Origin: Bacteroidota bacterium
GTDB lineage: Bacteria; Bacteroidota; Bacteroidia; Bacteroidales; F082
Length of the DNA stretch: 48,976 nucleotides
Assembly (NCBI GenBank): GCA_016845105.1
Contig: JAERTF010000100.1
Location: 1-48,976, forward strand
Direction: 5' to 3'
Each line of letters begins with the position of its first letter. The first letter of the stretch is position 1. The notes beneath the pieces are model-generated. The model did no database searches. It saw nothing but the letters and a program-made list of their open reading frames with translations, and was not told the origin of the DNA. Of this stretch, positions 37,550-46,868 are shown one piece after another. A program made the position numbers and the translations under genes.

Positions 37550-37574
37550 TTATAATGATCGACTAACATTTCGG

Positions 37575-37642
37575 TTTCAACAATCCAACCTAGCTTAGGA
37601 ATAGCATGCTATGCAGCATAGTATGCTTGTAGCATGTTGAAA
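37575..37642. repeat. Two-tier inverted repeat in intergenic DNA
   Basis: An outer stem TTTCAACA (37575-37582) pairs with TGTTGAAA (37635-37642). Inside lies an 11-bp hairpin, AGCATGCTATG (37603-37613) with CATAGTATGCT (37617-37627), perfect except one G-T pair, around a CAG loop. It sits between the T9SS protease and the epimerase. There is no immediate T-run on the plus strand after the inner hairpin. It could be a bidirectional processing element, a regulator site or a small palindromic repeat. Confidence 0.6.
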
Positions 37643-37680
37643 GAAATATTATTTTTACAAACATATTTGACTATATTTTT

Positions 37681-38595
37681 ATGGAAAAAATAATTGTTTT
37701 TGGTGGTAGTGGATTTATTGGAAAACATTTAACCAACGAATTGGTTCGAAATTACAATGTTGTGGTGGTTAGCAGGCACCGAAGAACAGTTGAGTCTAAG
37801 TTAAATAACGAAGTTACTGTAGTTAGATTAAGAAAAAGGGATAACACCCGACTGGTTGAGCAAATCGATGGTGCAAAAGCTGTTATTAATCTTGCTGGTG
37901 AAAATGTTGGTGGTCGCTGGTCAGAAAGAAAGATGGAAAAAATCAGAAGAAGCCGACTTGATATTGATAGTATAATTGTTAGAGCAATAATAGCTGCAAA
38001 GAATAAGCCTGAAGTTGTGATACAAGGCTCAGCAATAGGCATATATGGTTTTACCAGAAACACAATTGATATTACTGAAGAAACCACCCTTGGAAAAAGA
38101 GGATTTCTTCCAAAAGTTGCAATTAGCCACGAAGAATTATTTAATCAACTCGAGTCATTAACAAGAGTGGTTTATATCAGAACAGGACTAGTACTAGATG
38201 ATAAAGAAGGAGCCTTACCGAAGATAGCAAAGCTTATTAAGTCATATCTGGGAGGAAAAATGGGATCAGGACTACAATGGAATTCTTGGATACATATTGA
38301 AGATGAGGTTAGGGCGATTAAGTATCTTATTGAAAACACAAGTTGTTCAGGTGCTTACAACTTAACAGCTCCAAATCCTGTTCAAAACAAAGAATTTACT
38401 AATTCCTTGGCTAAAGTGTTGAAACGTCCATCATTTTTAACAGCCCCTGCTTTCGCAATTAGACTATTCCTGGGAGCCATGGGTAATGAACTACTTCTCA
38501 ATGGATTAAAAGTAATTCCTGAGAAACTAACAAACGAAGGGTTTAAATTTAAGTATGAGAATATTAATGAAGCTTTTACTGATATCTATCAGTAA
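37681..38595 (+). CDS. TIGR01777-family NAD(P)-dependent epimerase-like protein
   Basis: This 304-residue short-chain-type protein opens with the nucleotide-binding loop GGSGFIGKHL at residues 8-17. It has AVINLAGENVGGRWSERKMEKIRRSR and a C-terminal DUF1731-like part (LTAPNPVQNKEFTNSLAKVL to the VIPEKL region). The family is widespread, often next to cell-division or photolyase genes, and its reaction is not established. The gene precedes the YccF gene by 20 bases, and the two are probably co-transcribed. Confidence 0.9.
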   Translation: MEKIIVFGGSGFIGKHLTNELVRNYNVVVVSRHRRTVESKLNNEVTVVRLRKRDNTRLVEQIDGAKAVINLAGENVGGRWSERKMEKIRRSRLDIDSIIVRAIIAAKNKPEVVIQGSAIGIYGFTRNTIDITEETTLGKRGFLPKVAISHEELFNQLESLTRVVYIRTGLVLDDKEGALPKIAKLIKSYLGGKMGSGLQWNSWIHIEDEVRAIKYLIENTSCSGAYNLTAPNPVQNKEFTNSLAKVLKRPSFLTAPAFAIRLFLGAMGNELLLNGLKVIPEKLTNEGFKFKYENINEAFTDIYQ

Positions 38596-38615
38596 TATGC
38601 ATAACACAACTGAAA

Positions 38616-38990
38616 ATGAAATTTTTAGGAAATATAATATGGTTAATATTTGGAGGATTTGCCGTTGCTATTGAGTATTTTGCAGCAAGTTTAATTCTTT
38701 TTGCAACAATAATTGGAATACCATTCGGAATTCAGACCATTAAATTAGGTATATTGGCCATATGGCCTTTCGGTAGCGAGGTAGTTCAAACTCAACAACC
38801 ATCTGGATGTTTAAATACTGCAATGAATATACTTTGGTTTTTTATAGGAGGTTTTTGGATTATGCTAACTCATTTGTTTTTTGGGGTTCTATTATTCATT
38901 ACAATAATTGGAATACCATGGGCAAATCAACACTTTAAACTAGCGGGCTTAGCACTAACACCTTTTGGCCGTGATATAATAACTAAATAA
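38616..38990 (+). CDS. YccF domain-containing membrane protein
   Basis: This 124-residue protein has two tandem YccF-type repeats, each with a Trp/Phe/Gly-rich hydrophobic segment: WLIFGGFAVAIEYF...IGIPFGIQ and WFFIGGFWIMLTHL...IGIPWANQHFKLA. It probably has about four membrane helices in the inner membrane. YccF proteins have no settled function. It is followed after 57 bases by aroB. Confidence 0.9.
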   Translation: MKFLGNIIWLIFGGFAVAIEYFAASLILFATIIGIPFGIQTIKLGILAIWPFGSEVVQTQQPSGCLNTAMNILWFFIGGFWIMLTHLFFGVLLFITIIGIPWANQHFKLAGLALTPFGRDIITK

Positions 38991-39006
38991 AACTGGTGGC
39001 ATTCAT

Positions 39007-39014
39007 TATATTTG
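39007..39014 (+). promoter_or_regulatory. Candidate -7 promoter element for the aroB operon
   Basis: TATATTTG matches TAnnTTTG and lies 33 bases before the aroB ATG. No clear -33 element was found at the usual spacing. Confidence 0.4.
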
Positions 39015-39047
39015 CCCCCTAATCAGCTGCATTTAATTTTATAGATT

Positions 39048-40127
39048 ATGAATATTCCATTGTTACTTGAAACGGAAAATGTTTCGTACATAATTGGTAA
39101 TGATGCAATTGAAAAATCACCCATCAAATTTCGCCAGTATAAACGGATTATTGTAATTACAGATGAAAATGTTGAAAAGCATTGTCTGCCAATATTTAAA
39201 CAAAAACTACCATCCCTAATAATTGATGGTGTAATTACCATTATTAGTGGTGAAGAAAACAAGTCGATTCATCAGCTAATTTATATATGGAATGAACTCA
39301 CCCGACTAAATGTTGGAAGGGATGACTTAATAATAAACCTTGGAGGTGGAGTATTAACTGATATTGCAGGAATGGCGGCGGCAACTTTTAAGAGAGGTGT
39401 CCAGTTTATAAATTTCCCAACAACACTTCTGGGTATGGTAGACGCTGCCATTGGTGGAAAAACAGGAATTGACTTCGCACGATTTAAAAACCAGGTTGGG
39501 TTGTTTATTAATCCAAGTTGTGTTATTATCGATCCAATTTTCTTAGATACTTTGGAAGATTTACATTGGCAATCAGGGTTTGCCGAGGTTGTGAAATATG
39601 GCCTAATAATGGATAGGGAGTTATGGCAGAAATTAGAAGGTAAAAAATACAAGGATGTTGAAGATTGGAATAGCGTTATAATTAAGGCATCAAAGGATAA
39701 AATAGACATAGTTAGGTTCGACGCATTGGAGAACGGAATACGGAAAAATCTTAATTTTGGGCATACCATAGGGCATGCATTGGAATCATTTTATCTCAAA
39801 TCTGGCAATCCTGTAACACACGGGATGGCAATTGCTGCAGGTATGATTTGTGAATCCTGGTTATCATCTAAAATTTTTACATTGGAGTGTACCAGGTTAG
39901 AAAGCATTGTGAAAATGATTGACTTGAACTTTAACAGGTTCGATTTCAGCGAATCAGACATTTCTCGCATTATGCAACTTATGAAACAGGATAAAAAAGT
40001 TCGTAAAAAAAAGCAGAACTTCAGCCTGCTTCGTAAAATAGGTAAAGCAGTTCATGAAGTTGAAGTTGAAGATCAGTTAATTATCGAAAGCCTTGAGTTT
40101 TATATTAATCGAAAAAAGTGCAATTAA
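39048..40127 (+). CDS. aroB: 3-Dehydroquinate synthase
   Basis: This 359-residue enzyme converts DAHP to 3-dehydroquinate, the second step of the shikimate pathway, using NAD+ and a divalent metal. Visible motifs are the NAD-binding GGGVLTDIAGMAAATFKRG, NFPTTLLGMVDAAIGGKTGID, GFAEVVKYGLI and the metal-binding NFGHTIGHALE, with the metal ligands Glu and His in the expected places. The length is typical. It ends directly at the aroA start with no intervening base, forming an aroB-aroA-(Fe-S) operon. Confidence 0.96.
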   Translation: MNIPLLLETENVSYIIGNDAIEKSPIKFRQYKRIIVITDENVEKHCLPIFKQKLPSLIIDGVITIISGEENKSIHQLIYIWNELTRLNVGRDDLIINLGGGVLTDIAGMAAATFKRGVQFINFPTTLLGMVDAAIGGKTGIDFARFKNQVGLFINPSCVIIDPIFLDTLEDLHWQSGFAEVVKYGLIMDRELWQKLEGKKYKDVEDWNSVIIKASKDKIDIVRFDALENGIRKNLNFGHTIGHALESFYLKSGNPVTHGMAIAAGMICESWLSSKIFTLECTRLESIVKMIDLNFNRFDFSESDISRIMQLMKQDKKVRKKKQNFSLLRKIGKAVHEVEVEDQLIIESLEFYINRKKCN

Positions 40128-41402
40128 TTGAGTTTATTTTTAGCTAATACATCAAGTAAAGCCTTCGGGACAGTAAAAATTCATGGGTCTAAAAGCATTA
40201 GCAACAGAGTATTGGTTATAAAAGAATTATCCGAGAGTAATCTTGATATTTACAACCTATCCAACTCTGACGACACAACTAGTTTAGCATTCTATTTAAG
40301 CATGATAAATAAATGCGAAATATCAGGAATACCTATGGTAGTTGATATTAAGAATGCAGGAACTGTTGCTCGTTTTTTAACTACATTATTAGCCTTTAGG
40401 GATGGATCATGGTTGCTAACTGGCTGCAGTAGAATGAAGCAACGGCCAATTAACGGACTTGTAGAAGCATTAAGAAAACTAGGTGCATCAATATACTATT
40501 CAGGTAATCACGGATTTCTTCCAATAAAAATAATTGGCAACGATATTAGAGGTAGTAGCATTAGTGTTGATGTATCTCAAAGTAGTCAATTCGTAAGTGC
40601 ACTTATGTTAATAGGTCCTTATTTAGATGAAGGCCTTAGTTTGAAATTTATTGGCAAGCCAGTATCATTTCCTTACATAGCAATGACCAAAGAATTAATG
40701 CAAAGCTTTGGAGCAACTGTTAACCTTAAAAGCACTGGGGTTGATATTAAAAATGGAAATTATAAATTTAACTCTATTACTATTACTATTGAACCCGACT
40801 GGAGTTCGGCCTCATATTGGTATGAAACTGTTGCTTTAGCTAAGGATGCCGAGATATTTCTTCCAGGATACCTCAAAAATAGTATACAGGGCGATTCGGC
40901 TTTGGCTGAAATTTATGAGAATTTTGGAGTGAATACTGAATTCCTAAAGAATGGAATAAAACTTACTAAGACGAATAAACTAACCCGCTATTTTAGCTAT
41001 GATTTTGAAGGATGCCCTGATATTGTTCCTGCAGTAATGACCACTTGTGCAGCTTTAGGAATAAACTCAAAATATATTAATATTCACCATTTGGCTTTTA
41101 AAGAGTCAAATCGGATCGATGCATTAAGTAAAGAGTTAAAAAAGATTGGTGCTACACTTTCCAAAGAAAATAATAACTATTCATTGGAAACATATGAAAG
41201 GAAAAATAAAAAAATAACCTTTGATACCCATAACGATCATAGAATAGCAATGTGTTTAGCACCATTGTCACTGTTGTTTAAAGGAATTGAGATACTCAAC
41301 CCAGATGCTGTTAAGAAATCCTATCCTGAGTTTTGGGATGACTTTAAAAAACTTAATTTTGCATCTATTAAATATATGACAAACAATAAACCATCACTGT
41401 GA
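40128..41402 (+). CDS. aroA: 3-Phosphoshikimate 1-carboxyvinyltransferase (EPSP synthase)
   Basis: This 424-residue enzyme joins shikimate-3-phosphate and phosphoenolpyruvate, the sixth shikimate step. The TTG start at 40128 follows the aroB TAA without a gap and keeps the N-terminal substrate loop GSKSISNR. Other motifs are NAGTVARFL, GCSRMKQRPI for the R-P-I loop, FKESNRI and HNDHRIAM near the C-terminus. The loop that holds PEP uses G-S-K-S-I-S-N-R rather than the longer E. coli form. The stop overlaps the next gene's GTG by 4 bases. Confidence 0.95.
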   Translation: MSLFLANTSSKAFGTVKIHGSKSISNRVLVIKELSESNLDIYNLSNSDDTTSLAFYLSMINKCEISGIPMVVDIKNAGTVARFLTTLLAFRDGSWLLTGCSRMKQRPINGLVEALRKLGASIYYSGNHGFLPIKIIGNDIRGSSISVDVSQSSQFVSALMLIGPYLDEGLSLKFIGKPVSFPYIAMTKELMQSFGATVNLKSTGVDIKNGNYKFNSITITIEPDWSSASYWYETVALAKDAEIFLPGYLKNSIQGDSALAEIYENFGVNTEFLKNGIKLTKTNKLTRYFSYDFEGCPDIVPAVMTTCAALGINSKYINIHHLAFKESNRIDALSKELKKIGATLSKENNNYSLETYERKNKKITFDTHNDHRIAMCLAPLSLLFKGIEILNPDAVKKSYPEFWDDFKKLNFASIKYMTNNKPSL

Positions 41403-42130
41403 CAAAACCTTTGGAAGTAGACATATTCATCCCCTGTTTTATCGATCAAGTTTATCCTCAAACAGGATTTAACATGATTAAAATACTAGAAAAAGCTGGA
41501 GTAAAGGTTCATTATAATACGAACCAAACCTGTTGTGGTCAGATGGCCTTTAATAGTGGATTTTGGGATGAAGCAAAAAAGCTGGGTGAAAAATTTATCA
41601 AAGATTTTGATAACGGACGTATGATTGTTGGCCCTACAGCGTCTTGTATTGGCTATGTTCGCAATGGCTATAACGAGTTGTTTTACAACGGCGCATATCA
41701 TAACGAATACAAACAACTGCAGAGATCAATGTTTGAAATAACAGATTTCTTGGTTAACATTGCCAAAGTAACAGATTTTGGATCAGTATTTGAACATAAA
41801 GTAACCTATCATGATTCTTGTGCTGCATTACGAGAGTATAAACTTGGGGACGAACCACGTCAGTTACTTCAAAATGTGAAAGGCCTTGAACTGATTGAAA
41901 TGGAAAACACACATGAATGTTGTGGTTTTGGAGGTACTTTTGCCATTAAGTTTGAGCCAATCTCAACAGCAATGGCTGAGCAAAAGGTACATAATGCAAT
42001 CGATACTGGTGCTGAATATATTGTATCCACAGACAGTTCATGCCTTATGCATCAATACGGTTATATAAAGAAGCATAAATTACCCTTAAAAGTAGCTCAT
42101 ATAGTTGATGTATTGGCCTCAGGTATATAG
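41399..42130 (+). CDS. (Fe-S)-binding CCG-domain protein (LutA/YkgE-like)
   Basis: This 243-residue cytosolic protein has two Cys-rich CCG domains, NQTCCGQMAFNSG and NTHECCGFGGTFA, which bind an Fe-S cluster in LutA, YkgE and HdrB-type proteins. LutA is part of the LutABC L-lactate dehydrogenase complex, but no lutB or lutC is in view, so only the family is claimed. The start is GTG at 41399, inside the aroA stop (GTGA overlap), which suggests translational coupling to the aro genes. The downstream VWA gene is convergent, with 4 bases between the stops. Confidence 0.9.
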   Translation: MTKPLEVDIFIPCFIDQVYPQTGFNMIKILEKAGVKVHYNTNQTCCGQMAFNSGFWDEAKKLGEKFIKDFDNGRMIVGPTASCIGYVRNGYNELFYNGAYHNEYKQLQRSMFEITDFLVNIAKVTDFGSVFEHKVTYHDSCAALREYKLGDEPRQLLQNVKGLELIEMENTHECCGFGGTFAIKFEPISTAMAEQKVHNAIDTGAEYIVSTDSSCLMHQYGYIKKHKLPLKVAHIVDVLASGI

Positions 42131-42134
42131 CATA

Positions 42135-43241
42135 TTAATTTAGGAAAACAAAGTTTTTTTCACCAGCCTGCTTTTTAACTGCTTGTATTATTGCCACATC
42201 CAGCATATTCTCCGGATCATTTTTTCTCTCTTCGGCAACAAATTTTTCACGCTTTGCTGTTAATTCAATAATCTGATTTTGAATTTGTTCCCGTTGTTTT
42301 TGTTTTTCAACTATAAATGCCATTTTTTCCTCTGTGCTCATACCTTTCATTTCATTTGGAAGCTGATCTTCTGTCACCGACTCTATATCAAAATCAACCT
42401 CTTCACAGGCATCAACTAAATCCCAGTTTGTATTTTTATACACTGAACTACACTTTGCCTTTGTTCGTTTTATAGCGACACTTTCATTTAATTCATATGC
42501 ATTATCATCTTGTATTTTTTGCCGTGAAGCCATAACTAGGCCCTCGCTTCCATATGCAATATATGTAGTATTTAATTCCTTATTCAATTTAATTAACCTA
42601 TCATCATAGGGTGATTTTATATGTGCATAAACGATATCCTGGTCAATGTTCATATATTCTCCTCCACCAATATATGCACCATCTTTCCAGTGAGTACGAA
42701 TCCCTTCTTTAAAATCTCCACAAAAAATTGTATTAACTGTTATGTCCTTTTCATGAGCATCTTTACACACTTCACGGTAACTTGTGTTTCCTTGATCAAA
42801 CGGCTCATTACCAGCGATGAATATCATTTTCAAATCCTTCGGAAATTCATCCCAATCCAATTGTTTTAGTGATGACTGAATAACTTGCCCACAATACTCT
42901 GTACCACCATCAGTTTTAAGTGAAAATAGTTTTTCAGATATAAGATCCAAGTCACTTGTAAATGGCGTGACCAACCTTATATATCCCTCTCGCATGGATA
43001 ATTTATCATTGCCATATTCATAAAGTGCAATCTCAAGGTTAGGGGTTTTATCGTTATACCTTGCTTCTGATAATTCATCAACAACACTCCATAATTGTGA
43101 TTTCGCCTGATCAATTAGACCATCCATACTATTACTAGTATCTAGAATTAGGGCAACCTTGATTGATTCATTTTTCGCTACCTGAAATGATAACAGGGGA
43201 AGAATTGCAAGACATAGTAAAATGATTTTGAATTTATTCAT
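42135..43241 (-). CDS. Exported von Willebrand factor A-domain protein
   Basis: This 368-residue protein has a signal peptide (about residues 1-21) and a VWA domain from about residue 28. The metal-ion-dependent adhesion site is visible as D34-x-S36-x-S38 (LDTSNSM), with KTDGGTEYCGQ as the Thr-containing loop and IFIAGNEPFD as the later Asp loop. The C-terminal third is a charged coiled coil of repeated Glu, Lys and Gln (about 300-350). It may act as a surface or periplasmic adhesion or chaperone factor; the partner is unknown. It has no visible sorting domain and no operon partner. Confidence 0.85.
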   Translation of the reverse strand: MNKFKIILLCLAILPLLSFQVAKNESIKVALILDTSNSMDGLIDQAKSQLWSVVDELSEARYNDKTPNLEIALYEYGNDKLSMREGYIRLVTPFTSDLDLISEKLFSLKTDGGTEYCGQVIQSSLKQLDWDEFPKDLKMIFIAGNEPFDQGNTSYREVCKDAHEKDITVNTIFCGDFKEGIRTHWKDGAYIGGGEYMNIDQDIVYAHIKSPYDDRLIKLNKELNTTYIAYGSEGLVMASRQKIQDDNAYELNESVAIKRTKAKCSSVYKNTNWDLVDACEEVDFDIESVTEDQLPNEMKGMSTEEKMAFIVEKQKQREQIQNQIIELTAKREKFVAEERKNDPENMLDVAIIQAVKKQAGEKNFVFLN

Positions 43242-43394
43242 AATTTATAGTAGTATTAGTTCGGTTAATTTAAATCCAATTAATATGCCAGAAGTTGTGA
43301 ATTAGTGTTAAAATTGCAAATCATGGCAGGCTAAACTATTAACAAATTGATTTTTGAGCTGTGATAGTTTGCCGTTCAACCCAGATCATCGCAT

Positions 43395-43429
43395 AAAAAA
43401 ACGGCCATCACTAATAGCGACAGCCGTTT
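43395..43429 (-). terminator. Rho-independent terminator after the S8 protease gene
   Basis: On the minus strand AAACGGC (43429-43423) pairs with GCCGTTT (43405-43399) around a 17-base loop, followed by T-rich sequence (43398-43395). It lies 33 bases after the protease stop at 43462. Confidence 0.75.
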
Positions 43430-43461
43430 GGAACCAAAAATCCTACCTTTTGGCTAATATT

Positions 43462-46049
43462 TTAATTCTCTATTTCAAGATTTCCGTTTACTGTTATAGT
43501 TGCACCCGATTCGATTGTAAGCGAATTGCACTTTGCATCTGTTCCGAAGGGAATTACCGGGAAATTACCTCCTGAAGGAGTAGTTGGGATTGTAACATTA
43601 TAAGATGCAGTAGGTACGTTTCCATCGGTCCAGTTACTACTAGTGTTCCAGTCGGTTGATGCTCCACTCCAGCTCGTAGGAGCAGCTTGAATATTTAGGG
43701 TGTAATCTTCAACCTCACCATTCGAAGTACTACCAGTAGAACTGCATGACGTCCCATAGAATAGAGTTCTCAATCTCATTCTAGTTGACCCAATATCTGC
43801 ATCAGATGGAATTAGAATACTATATGTACCTGCACCGCCGCCATCGATATCACAAAGCAATTGTTCACCATCATCACTAAAATCACCGTCACGGTTTTTA
43901 TCTATCCATATTCCAAAATCAATTCCTGAATTTGTTGAACCACAAGATAATATTAAATTATATGATTGACCAGGGATTACATCAGTTGAATTAGCTGTCC
44001 AGTCTTCATAATATTTATCATCAGGATCAGTTCCTCCAATATTAGTATATGTTGAGGATTTATCAATTGTGCCAAATTGAACCCTACTAATATATGCATA
44101 CTCGTTGGTAGAATATGCTTCGGGATAACCTGTTGGTGAAGATCCAACAGTAATATAGCTTGTTTTAACTTCTGTATCACTGCCATAACTATTCGAGCAT
44201 AACAAGGTAACCTCATATGTACCAGCTGCATCAAATTCTACTTCTGGATTTTGGGATGAACTTAATGTATTATTTCTAAAAGTAACTGTTGAAGGGTTAA
44301 AGCTCCAACTCCATGATGTGGGGATATTTGCTGATGCATCGCTAAAATCAACAACCGTATTAACAGCAGGAGTAAATGTAGATGCAAAAAATTCAGCTTC
44401 GGGAGCAACCGCGTTGCTAATATCACCACTTAGAATCATTGAGAATGCTTGACTACCACCACTTAGTGTACCATCATGATCAACTACAATTGTATAAGTT
44501 GTCGCATTAGCAGGTGAAGCAATATCCACAACTTCAACATTATCAATATTATTCTCGCCAGCTTGGGTGGCAGCACTAGATGGATTATCTCGATCAAGCT
44601 TCCATGGGTAGTATGTATTTGAAGCCTGCGTAATCCTTAAATCCAAGTCATTAACTAACATAGCATCAGCAGGGTCAAGCGATATAGAAGGGGGTGTTCC
44701 CGGAATATCTGTCCAAACAATTGTTACTTTTAAAGGGCTAGTACTGGTAGTTATTATATCGCGCGTATAAGTTTCTCCATCAACAAGATAATACTCAAGT
44801 ATCACATCTGTTGATTGATCTTCGGTTATTTTAGCAGCAGCAGATTCAGTATTCATTAATCCCCAACCAAATTCATAATCAGGGCCAGTTGTTGTACCTG
44901 CTTCGTCAGATGTATGAATAACTATAGCTTTTGTAGTTGCCGCCTTCATTTTACTCCCAGTTCCATAAACATTTTCAAAATGTTGATTCAATAAAGCAAT
45001 TGAACCAGCAGCGGATGGGGTAGACATTGAAGTTCCACTAGAAGAGGTATAAGCATCATCAGCCGAGCTATATGACGAATATAATCCAATACCATTTGCT
45101 ACTATATCGGGTTTTATTCTTCCGTCATCAACAGGACCCATGAACTGAAAGAACTCATAACTACGTCTGAAGGTTGTGTATATCCACCTGTAATGTCATT
45201 TACCGCTCCCACAGTTAGAATATTCTTTGCAACTCCTTGCTGACTAATACAATCATAGGGTCCATCATCTGGATATGAACCATCACCAGTATCATTGCGA
45301 TCATTACCTGATGATTTTACAATCAAATAATTAGGAGCATTATATGCAACTTCATCCCAATCTTGGGTGTTTGAATCATAAAAACCAAACTTGTAATCCT
45401 CTTGGGTGCTTACTGTTGGATCACCATGCCATGTTCCGCCATCCCACCCTCTTATATATCCATATGAATGGTTGCTAACTAATAATCCATTTGATGCCTC
45501 AATAGCCATTTCAGCTACATCCGAATTCCAATCATATGACTTCAAACTAGCAGCATAGGCCATTCCCTTGGCTGTGGACACAATACCTGATGCCATTATT
45601 GTACCGGCTACATGTGTTGCGTGCCAACTTACTGATGCTCCATCCATGACGGATGCACGGGTATCAAACTCCTGATGGGTTGCTCTAACGCTCCCACCAT
45701 CCCATTCACCAACGGTAATTCCACTACCATCAAGACTCAAACCTGCCCCTCCACCTGAAAAAACCTTATCCGTTGAAATAGTTTTTGCAGCATTCTCATT
45801 ATGAATTTTATAGTACTGAGGCATTCCTCTGGTGTCTATATACATTAATTCTATTAATGTGCTATCAGTTTCCAATCGAATTGGAATATTATTATGTTTT
45901 GAATAATCTTCAACTGCATAACGATTGATTTCTGACTTCTCTAGATATTCTTTTGCAAGCTTTTCAAGATACCCTTTATTAGTAACTATTTGGCCCTCTA
46001 TATTAAGAATTACAGTCAGCAATATTACAATCAAAAAAATACCTCTCAT
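43462..46049 (-). pseudogene. Subtilisin-like (S8) protease, frameshifted
   Basis: Two minus-strand reading frames together make one secreted subtilisin-like protease. I place the start at ATG 46049, with signal peptide MRGIFLIVILLTVIL...; a start at 46124 would fall in a terminator. The first frame carries the catalytic Asp (GEWDGG), His (HATHVAGT) and oxyanion Asn (SSGNDRND). It ends at 45114. The second frame continues from GPVDDGRIKPD with the catalytic Ser (SGTSMSTPSAAG), then a PKD domain, a GEVED domain and a closing segment with WSGASTDWN. Adding one G at the GGG run (minus strand, 45139-45137) restores an 862-residue frame across the conserved SSWGPVDDGRIKPD. No T9SS sorting domain follows before the stop. 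Confidence 0.8.
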
Positions 46050-46360
46050 TTTTAGTTCTTTATTATTAGAAAAAAAAAGTCCTATAGGGTTGCAGTTATG
46101 AATTATCAAAAATAAAAAAAGCACCTAAATGAGGTGCCTTAATATAAATATTTTAGATTTTATTTATTTTAATATGTAGCGTATCAAACCTTCTATGCTA
46201 TATTACGCCACTTCATGATTCATGCATTTAGAAACCATAAGAGTGAACAAGTCGCATGGCCAATAATGGAACATCTTTATATGCCACCAATCGGCTAGAC
46301 AGTGAGTCACGAACACCTGCAATCTTGCATTTCATAGAAGTTTTAAAATTTAAAATCTGT
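46050..46360. other. Intergenic region between the protease and the HvfA-like gene
   Basis: This 311-base gap carries the terminator at 46114-46137. The rest is AT-rich with no credible gene. Any promoter for the protease must lie between the terminator and 46049; I see no clear -7 element there. Confidence 0.6.
46114..46137 (-). terminator. Rho-independent terminator after the HvfA-like gene
   Basis: On the minus strand GCACCT (46137-46132) pairs with AGGTGC (46126-46121) around a 5-base loop, followed by seven T (46120-46114). It ends transcription from the sigma/anti-sigma/HvfA-like side and fixes the protease start downstream of it. Confidence 0.8.
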
Positions 46361-46768
46361 CTATGCAACACCACATTTGCCAGTACCACATTTACCCTCC
46401 TTAGTTTCCTTTTTAGATGCTTTCTTCTCGGCTTTTGCACCTTTTTTATCAGCTCCACATTTACCCTCTCCGCATTTTCCTTCAGATGTAGTTACCTTTG
46501 TAGCTTTCTTTTCAGTAGTAACTTTAATTTCCTTCTTTTCAGCCTTAACAGCTTTTTTGCCTTCTTTTGTAGCTGAACCACATTTTCCCTCTCCACATTT
46601 ATTGTCACCATCAATTTCCAAATCTCCAATTGAAATTGAATTTTTTAATAATAACTTATCATTTACATTATCTAACGCTTGATTTGCAAATACATCAGTT
46701 GATGTAAAACTAAGCAATAGTCCAACTATCATCGCTACGGTAAACACACTTAAATTTTTGATTTTCAT
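46361..46768 (-). CDS. HvfA-like Cys-motif peptide, candidate RiPP metallophore precursor
   Basis: This 135-residue exported peptide has a signal peptide (MKIKNLSVFTVAMIVGLLL..., cleavage near VFAN) and a Lys/Glu/Ala-rich, low-complexity mature part. Three Cys pairs occur as K-C-G-x-G-K-C-G: C58/C63, C99/C104 and C127/C132. There are no other cysteines. The EGKCG motif is the one that MNIO enzymes (DUF692, HvfB) modify in HvfA, and it recurs in bufferin-type copper-binding peptides. No DUF692 or DUF2063 gene is in this window, so modification is not shown. It lies downstream of an ECF sigma/anti-sigma pair. An unmodified metal-buffering peptide or a surface repeat protein are the alternatives. 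Confidence 0.7.
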   Translation of the reverse strand: MKIKNLSVFTVAMIVGLLLSFTSTDVFANQALDNVNDKLLLKNSISIGDLEIDGDNKCGEGKCGSATKEGKKAVKAEKKEIKVTTEKKATKVTTSEGKCGEGKCGADKKGAKAEKKASKKETKEGKCGTGKCGVA

Positions 46769-46798
46769 GATTCTAAATTTTGATTTGTGTAATTATTG

Positions 46799-46831
46799 AT
46801 TATAATGTTTGGTTAGTTTGACGCAACCAAA
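46799..46831 (-). promoter_or_regulatory. Inverted repeat and possible promoter before the HvfA-like gene
   Basis: TTTGGTT (46808-46814) and AACCAAA (46825-46831) form a perfect 7-bp inverted repeat with a 10-base spacer. On the minus strand TTGCGT (46826-46821) and TATAAT (46804-46799) are 16 bases apart. This looks like a sigma-70 promoter, but that form is not the usual Bacteroidota one. The site may be an operator or a site for the nearby ECF sigma factor. Confidence 0.4.
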
Positions 46832-46868
46832 TAATTAACCTTACAAACTCAAAAAATAAAAACAGAAA

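Noticed and set aside
43462..46049. Programmed ribosomal frameshift in the S8 protease
   Set aside because: The GGG site lacks a slippery heptamer and I see no stimulating hairpin. A sequencing error or mutation explains it more simply.
46228..46458. Second reading frame through the HvfA-like gene (minus strand)
   Set aside because: It is an overlapping frame of the Lys-rich low-complexity coding region and has no signal peptide or family match.
46799..46826. Standard housekeeping promoter TTGCGT-16-TATAAT
   Set aside because: Bacteroidota do not use E. coli-type -35/-10 elements, so the match may be chance. It is kept only as part of a low-confidence regulatory site.
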